A stretch of 46,758 nt of DNA, from NCBI GenBank assembly GCA_002731275.1, contig PCBK01000175.1:1-46758 (forward strand), read 5' to 3'. The notes under the pieces are model-generated. The model did no database searches and was not told where the DNA came from. It saw nothing but the letters and a program-made list of their open reading frames with translations. The position numbers were made by a program, and so were the translations under genes. Of the stretch, positions 33,732-41,582 are shown piece after piece. Position 1 is the stretch's first letter, and each line of letters opens with the position of its first letter. The DNA comes from Deltaproteobacteria bacterium (GTDB lineage: Bacteria; Myxococcota_C; UBA6777).

Positions 33732-36674
33732 ATGGCTCATCAAACATCAAAGACACAGTGGACGTTGGGCGCACGTTGTGCTGTGTGGGAGAGTCGAGGT
33801 GCTGATTGGCAGTGTTTTGTGCGTCGTTGGGAAGCTGCACAGGCTGGTGAGGGAGGGGCGATCTGGATTGAAGGCGATGAAGGGTTTGGAAAGAGCTTCT
33901 TTTTGCAGCGTTGTATGTCACATGCCGAGAATGTCCGGGGAGTTGTGTCTTTCCTGATACAAGGCTGTCAAGTCTTTCGAGATTTTCCGTATGCCCCTTT
34001 TATCAAAGCATTTCGACCCCTCAAACACAAGCGACGACGCTCTGTAAAGAGAGGCGCAGAGCTTTTCTCTGCGTTTTTGGCATCTGAGCACGGAGGCAAA
34101 CAGACACACTTACAAGAATTGCAGTGCTGTGAGGCTGTGCAGGAGTACATTGCGTGGCTACAACAAGAACATGTAGTGTTGTTGTGTGTGGATGATGCAC
34201 ATTGTCTTGATGGGGCGAGTCTGCGTTTGTTGTTATATCTCGCAACATCTTTACAGGATCAGCGCGTGTTGGTCGTATGTGTGGGAAGTCGGCAGGCTGG
34301 ACGCGAAGTGTATGCCCAATGGGTGCGTGCGTACACAGAGCTTGCGACGACCTCGACGTTACAATTGCGAGCGTTTGGTGAAGAAGATCTTGCTGTGTTA
34401 TTGCAGCAAAGGCTCGGCCATGAAGTCACGAAGCAGCTCTGTGACTTTTTGCTGACGCAGACAGGTGGTCATCCTCTCTTACTTCATACGTTGCTTGAAT
34501 GGCTTATCGAGAGAGAGTCTTTGTTCTTCGATGGGTATGTGTGGCATTTGTTGGTGCGTGCGCTCACTGTGTGGCCTACGTTTCCGTTGTCACTGGAGCT
34601 GTGCAGGCTTTCTGCCGATGCGTTGAGCTGTCTGTGGTGGTTGGCGCTTGATGAATGGCCAACACCTCATCGATGGTTGTTGTTGTGTATGGACGATGAT
34701 GTCGATTCTATAGAGTGCGCGGTCCGGGCTGTGTACGAGCGAGGGTGGTTAGCTCAACAAGACACGACGGAGGATGTCTTGTACGTATGGCAGAGTCCGT
34801 GGGCGAGGCACGCACTCTATGAGCAAATGTCCCCTCTGCAGAAAAGGCAAAAGCATGTCTTCTTTGCACGACTTCTCGAAGAACGTGCTCCCGAAGAGAC
34901 CATCCGCCTCGCGACACACTACCATGGTAGCGGTCATTGGATCGCGCACGAGTCGGTCGCAAAGACACTCCAGCGAGCTGGAGACCAGCTCTCTCAACGA
35001 GGTGAGTTGAAGCGCGCCTTTTCCTATTACAAATTAGCCTCTACATTTCCGCAACAAGCGCCGAAGCAGCGAGCTCTGTTGCTCGAACAGATCGCTGAGC
35101 TGCATCTGCTGTTTGGTGAGCAAGAGGTTGGGATGAAGGCGTTGCATTCGTCCTTACAACTCTATGAGAGCTGTGATGACGCAGTGGGACAAGCCCGTCT
35201 TCTGCGGCGGCTTGCTCATTGTCAATGGAGTGCGCTTGCCTTCCAGCAAGCACTAGAGACGAACAGAGTCGGGCTCTCTCGACTCCCGAGGTCTGCTCGA
35301 CACTCGCGCGAATGGGAAGACTTGATCGCTGACCAGATGGTCTTTCTCGATCGCATCGACGACATCTCATCGCTGCGTCAACTTCTTCAGTCATTACATC
35401 ACGAATATGATGAGCACTCCGAGACTTTCCAGATCGTGTATGGTGTGCATGAGGTGGGTATCTTTGTGCGCAAGGGCGATTTTGACAATGCACTCGCGCG
35501 CTGTGACACCCTCCTCACACTCGCCAAGCAGATCGACCACCTCGAATACATCATTCGACTGCAAAACTTCGCCGTCTTGTTGTCCTTTGCTGTCGGTACA
35601 CATGAAGAAGGCGAGCGCTTCTTTCGCGAGAATATTGCGCGTATCCGAACCCTTGGTCGCCTCAGTGATGAGCCCGCAGTGTTAGGAGTGGGAGGGGTGA
35701 TTGCTTTCCAGGCTGGAGATTGGGAGAGAGCTTTGCAGCGAACGAAACAAGGCCTTCAGTTGGCTGTACAGACAGGGTCTCTTCGATATCAAGTTCGCCT
35801 GTGTGCGTTATGTGCGATGATCTATGCCTTACAAGGTGATGATGCACAAGCCCGCGATTATTTGGATAGAGCGTCATCAATTCTCGGTGTGTGTACGGAT
35901 GATGTGCACATGGCAGCGTCGTATTGGATCGGAGAAGCGAGCTGTGCGTTGATTTGGCAGCGTCCGCAAAAAGCCCTCGATGCACTTCGTTTCTTTCGCC
36001 TCGAAGACCAGCTACCTCAATTTGATATCACACTCTCCACACTTGGGATGCAGTGCTGGTTGCAAAGCCACGAACAGTTAGGGGAAGATGAACCTATCCG
36101 TGCGATGCTCGCGGCTTTTGAATGCGCAGGTCTATACAGCGACTACCATCGCGCATGGGGGGCGATGATCGAAGCACAATGTCTCCACAAAACAGGGGCG
36201 CTGACGTGCGCAAGGCAACGCATTGAGTCGGCGATCGATACGTTCACCACACTGTCTATTCCCTTTGATCTTGGCAGGGCTTTGCTCGTGTGGCTCTCGT
36301 TGGCTTCCGTTGAGCAGGCATCCTCTCCGCTCCTGTTGGAGAGATCTCGTCTTTGTGTGCGGTTGTTTGAGAGCTGTGGTGCGTCTGTTCACCAAAAGAG
36401 AGCCTGGGCATACCTTTCAGATCTGGGGCTTGACGAGACCATACTATTCCCGCCCGCACCGACTCTCTCAAAGAGAGAGCTGGCGGTGGCCAAACTGGTC
36501 GCACAAGGGCATAAAAACGAAGAGATCGCAGAAGCTCTTTTCATTAGCGTACACACAGTTCGCAGTCACCTCAAACGTATGTATAGGCGCTTTGGTTTGC
36601 GTTCGCGTGTCGCGCTCGCCAAGCTCTACCGCGATGAGTTTGAGTCATCTGGCGATCATGGACGCACATCCTAG
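33732..36674 (+). CDS. STAND/AAA-type LuxR-family transcriptional regulator (LAL/MalT-like)
   Basis: A 980-residue regulator. An N-terminal ATPase has Walker A GDEGFGKS (about residue 50) and Walker B VVLLCVDDAHCLD (about 155). A middle region of about 500 residues is TPR-like (DALARCDTLLTLAKQIDH, RYQVRLCALCAMIYALQGDDAQARDYLDRA). The C-terminal 60 residues are a GerE/LuxR HTH (LSKRELAVAKLVAQGHKNEEIA ... VHTVRSHLKRMYRRF). Such proteins bind DNA when a ligand promotes ATP-driven oligomerisation. The ATG at 33732 is preferred since GGAGG lies 7 bases upstream; the frame extends to a GTG at 33642. It lies between the ternary island and the DUF3421 gene and may regulate either. Confidence 0.85.
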   Translation: MAHQTSKTQWTLGARCAVWESRGADWQCFVRRWEAAQAGEGGAIWIEGDEGFGKSFFLQRCMSHAENVRGVVSFLIQGCQVFRDFPYAPFIKAFRPLKHKRRRSVKRGAELFSAFLASEHGGKQTHLQELQCCEAVQEYIAWLQQEHVVLLCVDDAHCLDGASLRLLLYLATSLQDQRVLVVCVGSRQAGREVYAQWVRAYTELATTSTLQLRAFGEEDLAVLLQQRLGHEVTKQLCDFLLTQTGGHPLLLHTLLEWLIERESLFFDGYVWHLLVRALTVWPTFPLSLELCRLSADALSCLWWLALDEWPTPHRWLLLCMDDDVDSIECAVRAVYERGWLAQQDTTEDVLYVWQSPWARHALYEQMSPLQKRQKHVFFARLLEERAPEETIRLATHYHGSGHWIAHESVAKTLQRAGDQLSQRGELKRAFSYYKLASTFPQQAPKQRALLLEQIAELHLLFGEQEVGMKALHSSLQLYESCDDAVGQARLLRRLAHCQWSALAFQQALETNRVGLSRLPRSARHSREWEDLIADQMVFLDRIDDISSLRQLLQSLHHEYDEHSETFQIVYGVHEVGIFVRKGDFDNALARCDTLLTLAKQIDHLEYIIRLQNFAVLLSFAVGTHEEGERFFRENIARIRTLGRLSDEPAVLGVGGVIAFQAGDWERALQRTKQGLQLAVQTGSLRYQVRLCALCAMIYALQGDDAQARDYLDRASSILGVCTDDVHMAASYWIGEASCALIWQRPQKALDALRFFRLEDQLPQFDITLSTLGMQCWLQSHEQLGEDEPIRAMLAAFECAGLYSDYHRAWGAMIEAQCLHKTGALTCARQRIESAIDTFTTLSIPFDLGRALLVWLSLASVEQASSPLLLERSRLCVRLFESCGASVHQKRAWAYLSDLGLDETILFPPAPTLSKRELAVAKLVAQGHKNEEIAEALFISVHTVRSHLKRMYRRFGLRSRVALAKLYRDEFESSGDHGRTS

Positions 36675-36728
36675 CCCCCTGAGGGAAAGGGCTGTCTCTC
36701 CGCTACCGTGCTCTTTGTCCTCTGACTC

Positions 36729-36794
36729 GATTCACCCCCCTTTGTCCTAGATTCACCCCCTTGATCTTCTCTCTTGGTCTCTAAATTCACCTCT
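36729..36794. promoter_or_regulatory. Three direct repeats of ATTCACC upstream of the DUF3421 gene
   Basis: GATTCACCCCC occurs at 36729-36739 and again at 36750-36760, exactly 21 bases apart (two helical turns); a looser copy AATTCACCTCT is at 36784-36794. They lie in the 237-base gap between the LuxR-type regulator and the secreted-protein gene, a good position for binding sites of that regulator or another activator. Confidence 0.5.
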
Positions 36795-36911
36795 ATGGGT
36801 GATAGTCTGTCATGCATACACCCATTATGCTCGCATAGATATTGATGGCGTCATACCTCCGAGAAGGTGGGTGTGATCTTTTCTTGGTCTGAAAGAGAGG
36901 AGAAAACGAAG

Positions 36912-39900
36912 ATGAGTCAAAGGAGTCTATGGTACTTCATTGTAGGGTTGATGATGTTTGTACCATGTTCGGTAGATGCGAAGAGTGCGAGTCGTTGGAG
37001 AGCCTATAAGGGCTATGCGCCCAAGCAGAGCATACACGTTTACTCGCGGAAAGACGGCGAGGTCTACCGGGTCTGTCGGACGAGATACAAAGGGATGATG
37101 ATCCCGGGGCTCTCCGTGCGTGATCTTTGCTGCATTGGATTTGCAGGCAAGGAATACTGTCTTAGGGGCAACAAGCAGGCGTTGATGCCGAGCAGAGGTT
37201 GGGTGTACAGATGGATTCCCTCACGTACAGGTGTCAAGTTGCCTTCAGGTGCTTTGGTCGGAGGCAAAGAGGGCGCGAGCCGTATTTATATTTGCCGTGC
37301 ACCTGCGAAGGCAGGACATCTTCATGCAGGAAAGTTTCATACGAAGTTGAAGACCTGTTTTGTCGGCAGCTACGGACGTGAGTTACAACGTCGTCGTTTT
37401 GACATCCTTGTGGCCCAAAAACGCACAAAAGCTCTCCTTGGGACCAACGCAGCACTGCCTGTGCGTTTGCGTGTGGCTCCTGGCATGCTTGTGTCATATG
37501 CGACCAATCTTCTCAAAAAGAACCCCGAGTTTCGTCCTGTCCTCGACACCCTCTCCTCTCTTCCGGGATTGATGGGGACTCTCGTGAAGGATGCGAAGAT
37601 CATCTCAACTGCGTCGACTGTTGCAGGGTTACCTTCGTTGCAGTCGTTGACATCTCTTGGCTCTCTCAAGACGCTGGATCTCGATCAACTTTTGCGGGTG
37701 CGATTGCAGTCTGAGTCCGAGCTCAAAGCGCTACGTTCGAGACTGGTTGATTTGGGGAAAAAGAATGTGATTCAATTTGGTAAATTTGTCCTTGACGCCG
37801 GACGTAGGCTGATCAAGGAGATCGCGCCAGACTCCGCAAGCAGTTACAACAAACGCTCCTCCAAGTACCTTATCGACTACAAAAAGCTGAGCGAGGAGCA
37901 GAAGAAACTTTACAAACAACTCACCCACTCTGCTGTGATCCCTGTGAATGTGTTGGGGCGTCCCTATCAAGTACATTTGATAGGTAATTACTTGTATGAC
38001 GGACAATATCAGCTACAAAAGATCGATGGGATTCAGTCAAGCCCACCTTTTAACAAACTCGAAGAGGCTGCTGTTCTCGCGTATATTGGCTCCAAAAACT
38101 TGATCCGCAAAACGCTCGACGAGATGGTCTTGTATTACAAATCGATGGTCGATATCGTCGCGAGCTCTCGCTCACTGAACGCCAAGATCGAGGCCGTATG
38201 GAAGCTCTCCATGAAGCAGGCCAAAGAGGGCGCCATCACGCAAGCAGCAGAGAAGATGGCGGGCACTGTTGTTACCGGCATGATCTTGCCCGTTTTGCAC
38301 GATCAAACCAAGCGCAGTGCGTTGTTGTTCACGTTGCGCAAGGTCGTGGATGTTGGCTCCGAGAAGGTTGTCGAGAAGATCGTCAAGAAGATCTTACAAA
38401 AAGGCTCCAAGTTGAGCGCGCTCTCCAAGTGGCTTAAGTTCTCCGACAGCGCAAAGACCATCGCACGTGTCAACGCTCGTGCGAACTTTGTGACGGGGCT
38501 TTTGTTGGGGACATCGCTAGAGCTGACACTCATTCCTACACACGCAGCGCTCGATTGTCTGGCCTACTCAGGGAACGCCAAGAGAGGGTGTTTGAAGAGG
38601 CAGCTCACCTACTACACCAAAGACGCGATGTACAGCATCATCACGAATATCCTCCAGGCCTATATCGATCTCAAATGGATTCAACCAGCCTCTCTGAAGA
38701 TCGCGACATATGTAAGTGTAAAACTCGCGATGGTGACTTCTGCGCTTGGCATTCTTTCCTTTCCAGCGGTGAAGTTTATCGCTGAAAAGCTCCTCAACAT
38801 CCTCGTTACAGGGATGATTGAGGTTTCACGCTTTGCCTTCCATCCGCTGATCAACGAACTTGATAAACACAAGTTCATCGAAAAGGCTGCCGGACAAATC
38901 GTGCAACGACTCCCGGACAATCTGATGAAGTGTCAGCTTCCTTGTGCGCCGGATAACGCCTCACGCCAAAAGAACTTTGGTGACAAGCCACCGATCTCCA
39001 AGCGGCCTCCGCTCTTCTCCTCACCACGAACTTGGATGAAACGCTCGATGGCATCACAGCTCGGGAAGGCTCCTATTATTGGGGGGAAGGAAGGTCGCTC
39101 GATGGTGGGGATGTGCCGTGTGCGTTTGCCTGTGAACAACGAGTTGTTTCCAGGGATATTGTACGTCGATCGCACGGCCGGAAAGGATTACAACAAGTGC
39201 TGCTTCGTCTTTCATGGCAAGCGTGTATGTTCGGGGGGTGATTTTGAGATCTTTGTCAACACACGCGCTCGTTGGGTGAATGTGTATGATGAAAGACTCC
39301 CAGCCAACACTGCACTCGCGACGCTGTGGAAGAAGCACAAGCGAATGTTTTTTTGTCGCAAACGCTTCGGTCGAGATTGGCGTGTCGGGCGTCTCGATGA
39401 TTATGAACCACTTCGTTGCTTTATTCCTCACGGACGAGGTGAGCGCCCCTATCCATTACGTGGTGGCATCCAAGTCATGACAATTGCACGTGACTGGGTT
39501 CGTCCTGCGCTTTTACCGAAGGGACGTGAACTTTTCCCAACACATAAGGAGTTTGTTGGCGCTGGTAACACACACACTTCAGTGTTGGTGTACGAAGATT
39601 GGGGGTTTCGAGGGCGACGTGGTGTTCTACGTGGTTCTCATACAAATTTGGCGCGCCTCCATTGGGGCAACAGGATCTCCTGTATGCATCGCACTGTCCC
39701 CAAAGCCACACATACACCACAGGCTATTTTCTTTGATGGTAAAGGATATCGTGGTTCACGTATGCTCTTCTACGGCACTGATCGTGTCTGCACACGTGGC
39801 GGAAAGGTCCACTTCAACGATCGTGCTTCATCGTTGTTGGCGCTCGACGACTATGTCTGTCGTGCAGAGCACAAAGGGATGTTGATCCCAGGTAGTGTTC

Positions 39901-40877
39901 GATATCGTAAATGTGTCGTTCCCTTTGCAGGGAAGGCGTTTGCGAGTGAACGCTATGAGATGTTAGTCAAACAACCTGGGCATCGTTGGGTGCGTTTTAT
40001 GGGGCAGTTGCCTGCGAGTGCTGTACAGGCAGGTTTTGAAGGCAATCATTTGATGTATGTCTGCCGAGTGCGCGGTGACGCACGCTCTATCCATGCATAT
40101 CACATCGGAAAACTTCACACTACGCTTAAAAAATGCTTCTTTGTGCGTGGTCATCGAGAAGTACACACGAGCACATTTGAACTGTTGGTCGATGATCCCG
40201 AACGGAAACTTGGAGGTGTGAAGGTCCACGCGCGGGGGCGGCGAAAAGCCTCCTTTATGTCTCTCGCGGTTGCGCCTGATGGACGTCTTTGGACCATTCG
40301 AAATGGTCGTGTTCATCGCTCTCATGGAGGAATGTCTGTTGCACAAAGCTTGCCTTTACTCCGTGTGAGTGTCGGTGTCGACGGGACGACGATGGGGATT
40401 GGGGTCGGCAACAGCGTGATGAGATGGATCGGCGGCACACGTTGGCAACATTTCTCAGGTAAACTTCGCGAGATCGCGGTCTTACGTCGAAATAAAATGT
40501 GGGGAATCAATACGAAAGGGTATGTGGTTGTTTGGCAGAAGCACAAATGGGTGGCCACAAGACAACGTGCGGATCGGATCGCAGTCGGTCGTGATGGAAG
40601 TCTTTGGTGCCTTCGAGCCGGGCGTATCTATCACAAGAGAGGACGTCGTTGGCGTCTTGTGAAAGGACAACTCTCAGAACTCGCGGTCGTGCACAGTCGC
40701 TCCCTCTGGGGAATCAATCGCATGGGGCATCTCTATCACCGGAGCGCCGGACGATGGAAGCGTCTGCCTGGACGACTTGTCAGTCTCAGCGCGAACGCAA
40801 AAGGTCAAGTCTACGGTCTCTCCCATTTTGGTGGGTTGTATCGATGGAATGGACGCTCTTGGAAGCGGCTTCAATAG
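36912..40877 (+). CDS. Secreted multidomain protein: DUF3421 repeats, crystallin-like and tectonin domains
   Basis: A 1321-residue exported protein with a signal peptide (about residues 1-24, ending VDAKS). Two DUF3421 modules follow (VCRTRYKGMMIPG ... CIGFAGKEY; ICRAPAKAGHLHAGKF). Residues about 200-690 are a helical region with several hydrophobic stretches (AEKMAGTVVTGMILPV, ATYVSVKLAMVTSALGILSF), then come more DUF3421 modules (six in all), a beta/gamma-crystallin-like pair (VLVYEDWGFRGRRGVLRG; AIFFDGKGYRGSRMLF) and C-terminal tectonin repeats (DGRLWTIRNGRVHRS, SLWGINRMGHLYHRS). The make-up suggests a lectin-like, possibly membrane-active secreted protein. The ATG at 36912 follows AGGAG by 9 bases; an upstream in-frame start would spoil the signal peptide. 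Confidence 0.75.
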   Translation: MSQRSLWYFIVGLMMFVPCSVDAKSASRWRAYKGYAPKQSIHVYSRKDGEVYRVCRTRYKGMMIPGLSVRDLCCIGFAGKEYCLRGNKQALMPSRGWVYRWIPSRTGVKLPSGALVGGKEGASRIYICRAPAKAGHLHAGKFHTKLKTCFVGSYGRELQRRRFDILVAQKRTKALLGTNAALPVRLRVAPGMLVSYATNLLKKNPEFRPVLDTLSSLPGLMGTLVKDAKIISTASTVAGLPSLQSLTSLGSLKTLDLDQLLRVRLQSESELKALRSRLVDLGKKNVIQFGKFVLDAGRRLIKEIAPDSASSYNKRSSKYLIDYKKLSEEQKKLYKQLTHSAVIPVNVLGRPYQVHLIGNYLYDGQYQLQKIDGIQSSPPFNKLEEAAVLAYIGSKNLIRKTLDEMVLYYKSMVDIVASSRSLNAKIEAVWKLSMKQAKEGAITQAAEKMAGTVVTGMILPVLHDQTKRSALLFTLRKVVDVGSEKVVEKIVKKILQKGSKLSALSKWLKFSDSAKTIARVNARANFVTGLLLGTSLELTLIPTHAALDCLAYSGNAKRGCLKRQLTYYTKDAMYSIITNILQAYIDLKWIQPASLKIATYVSVKLAMVTSALGILSFPAVKFIAEKLLNILVTGMIEVSRFAFHPLINELDKHKFIEKAAGQIVQRLPDNLMKCQLPCAPDNASRQKNFGDKPPISKRPPLFSSPRTWMKRSMASQLGKAPIIGGKEGRSMVGMCRVRLPVNNELFPGILYVDRTAGKDYNKCCFVFHGKRVCSGGDFEIFVNTRARWVNVYDERLPANTALATLWKKHKRMFFCRKRFGRDWRVGRLDDYEPLRCFIPHGRGERPYPLRGGIQVMTIARDWVRPALLPKGRELFPTHKEFVGAGNTHTSVLVYEDWGFRGRRGVLRGSHTNLARLHWGNRISCMHRTVPKATHTPQAIFFDGKGYRGSRMLFYGTDRVCTRGGKVHFNDRASSLLALDDYVCRAEHKGMLIPGSVRYRKCVVPFAGKAFASERYEMLVKQPGHRWVRFMGQLPASAVQAGFEGNHLMYVCRVRGDARSIHAYHIGKLHTTLKKCFFVRGHREVHTSTFELLVDDPERKLGGVKVHARGRRKASFMSLAVAPDGRLWTIRNGRVHRSHGGMSVAQSLPLLRVSVGVDGTTMGIGVGNSVMRWIGGTRWQHFSGKLREIAVLRRNKMWGINTKGYVVVWQKHKWVATRQRADRIAVGRDGSLWCLRAGRIYHKRGRRWRLVKGQLSELAVVHSRSLWGINRMGHLYHRSAGRWKRLPGRLVSLSANAKGQVYGLSHFGGLYRWNGRSWKRLQ

Positions 40878-41190
40878 GACCACAAGATGTCCCATCCACG
40901 GTGAAGGCGGAATGATGTGTATGTCTTTCGACATTGCGCAAGTCAAAAAACCCCTTTTTGAGACTTTCGCCGAAGGTGAATCGTGTTGATATATCCCTAC
41001 TCCTCTCTTACCACCTCATGTGCTTTTCCTTGCGGTGTCTTGCCTCTATCCCCCTTGTACGTTTCTGTATTTTCATAGGATTTTGAATGGTATTCACTTT
41101 TTTTGAAGAAAAGGCGCAAGTTTTTTCACAATGATCCGTATATCAAGCGTGTCAGTTGCGTCGAAAGTCCACATCACACTCTTGTGTGAT
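40878..41190. other. Intergenic region with a weak terminator-like hairpin
   Basis: No gene. TCAAAAA (40943-40949) and TTTTTGA (40955-40961) make a 7-bp AT-rich hairpin shortly after the stop at 40877, possibly ending that transcript. A perfect ATCACAC-TCTT-GTGTGAT hairpin (41173-41190) lies directly before the first RNA unit. Possible promoter words (TTGAAG near 41103) exist but are weak. Confidence 0.5.
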
Positions 41191-41374
41191 TGGAGTGTGC
41201 AAGGATGGAGGTAGCGAATACTGCGGTGATACGCCGCGGATGAACGTCCAGATGGAACACGACAAAGCAAAACGTCGAATCCACCGCCTTACTAGAGTGT
41301 GCTACGCACTTTACATGTAATAGCCGTGGCTTCCACGCTTTATGGAGGTAAGTAGCCCTCCTTGTCACATTCCA
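41191..41374 (+). ncRNA. Retron-like msr-msd RNA, unit 1
   Basis: Terminal inverted repeats TGGAGTGTGCAAGGA (41191-41205) and TCCTTGTCACATTCCA (41359-41374) pair over 15 bp with one G-U and one bulge, like retron a1/a2. Directly after a1 comes TGGAGGTAGC (41206-41215); the G in TAGC (41214) fits the priming guanosine of retrons. Stem-loop 1 is CTGCGGTGATACGCCGCGG (41221-41239); stem-loop 2 pairs TGGA (41253-41256) with TCCA (41280-41283), with an inner CGAC/GTCG. A variable core has hairpins AGTGTG-CTA-CGCACT and CGTGG-CTT-CCACG. TGGAGGTAAGTA (41343-41354) closes it before a2. The plus strand is chosen because the TAGC box and the RT are on it. No transcription evidence is available. Confidence 0.6.
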
Positions 41375-41399
41375 GACTTTCGATGAAGCTGATTTCCCC

Positions 41400-41566
41400 G
41401 AAGGGACAGGAGTGGAGGTAGCTTGTTCTGCGATGAAACGTCGTGGTTGGATCAAAACACATCCACCCCTTTGGGGCCTGTGATAAAGATAGCAGACCGG
41501 GTGAATTACAGTTCACACCAGGCGGCTCTCTTTCTGACTGGAGGTAAGTACTTTGCCTGTCCCTTC
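41400..41566 (+). ncRNA. Retron-like msr-msd RNA, unit 2
   Basis: The second copy begins 26 bases after unit 1. A perfect 11-bp inverted repeat, GAAGGGACAGG (41400-41410) / CCTGTCCCTTC (41556-41566), bounds it. TGGAGGTAGC follows at 41413-41422 (candidate priming G 41421). Stem-loop 1 is CTGCGATGAAACGTCGTGG (41428-41446), with base-pair-preserving changes against unit 1. Stem-loop 2 is TGGAT (41448-41452) / ATCCA (41461-41465). The core differs from unit 1: CCCC-TTT-GGGG, then a long stem GCCTG/CAGGC enclosing GTGAA/TTCAC. TGGAGGTAAGTA is at 41539-41550. It ends 17 bases before the stop of the opposite-strand HEAT gene. Shared boxes with a divergent core are what paired retron RNAs with different msd parts would show. 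Confidence 0.6.
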
Positions 41567-41582
41567 TGTTTTTTCCTCTCCC

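Noticed and set aside
41174-41455. A 93-residue minus-strand ORF across the RNA units
   Set aside because: It has no ribosome site or recognisable composition, and the conserved boxes and paired stems explain the region better.
41191-41566. A short CRISPR array or simple tandem duplication based on four TGGAGGTA copies
   Set aside because: The copies alternate between two forms (TAGC and TAAGTA), their spacing is irregular (137, 70 and 126 bases), and they sit within inverted-repeat-bounded units with covarying stems.
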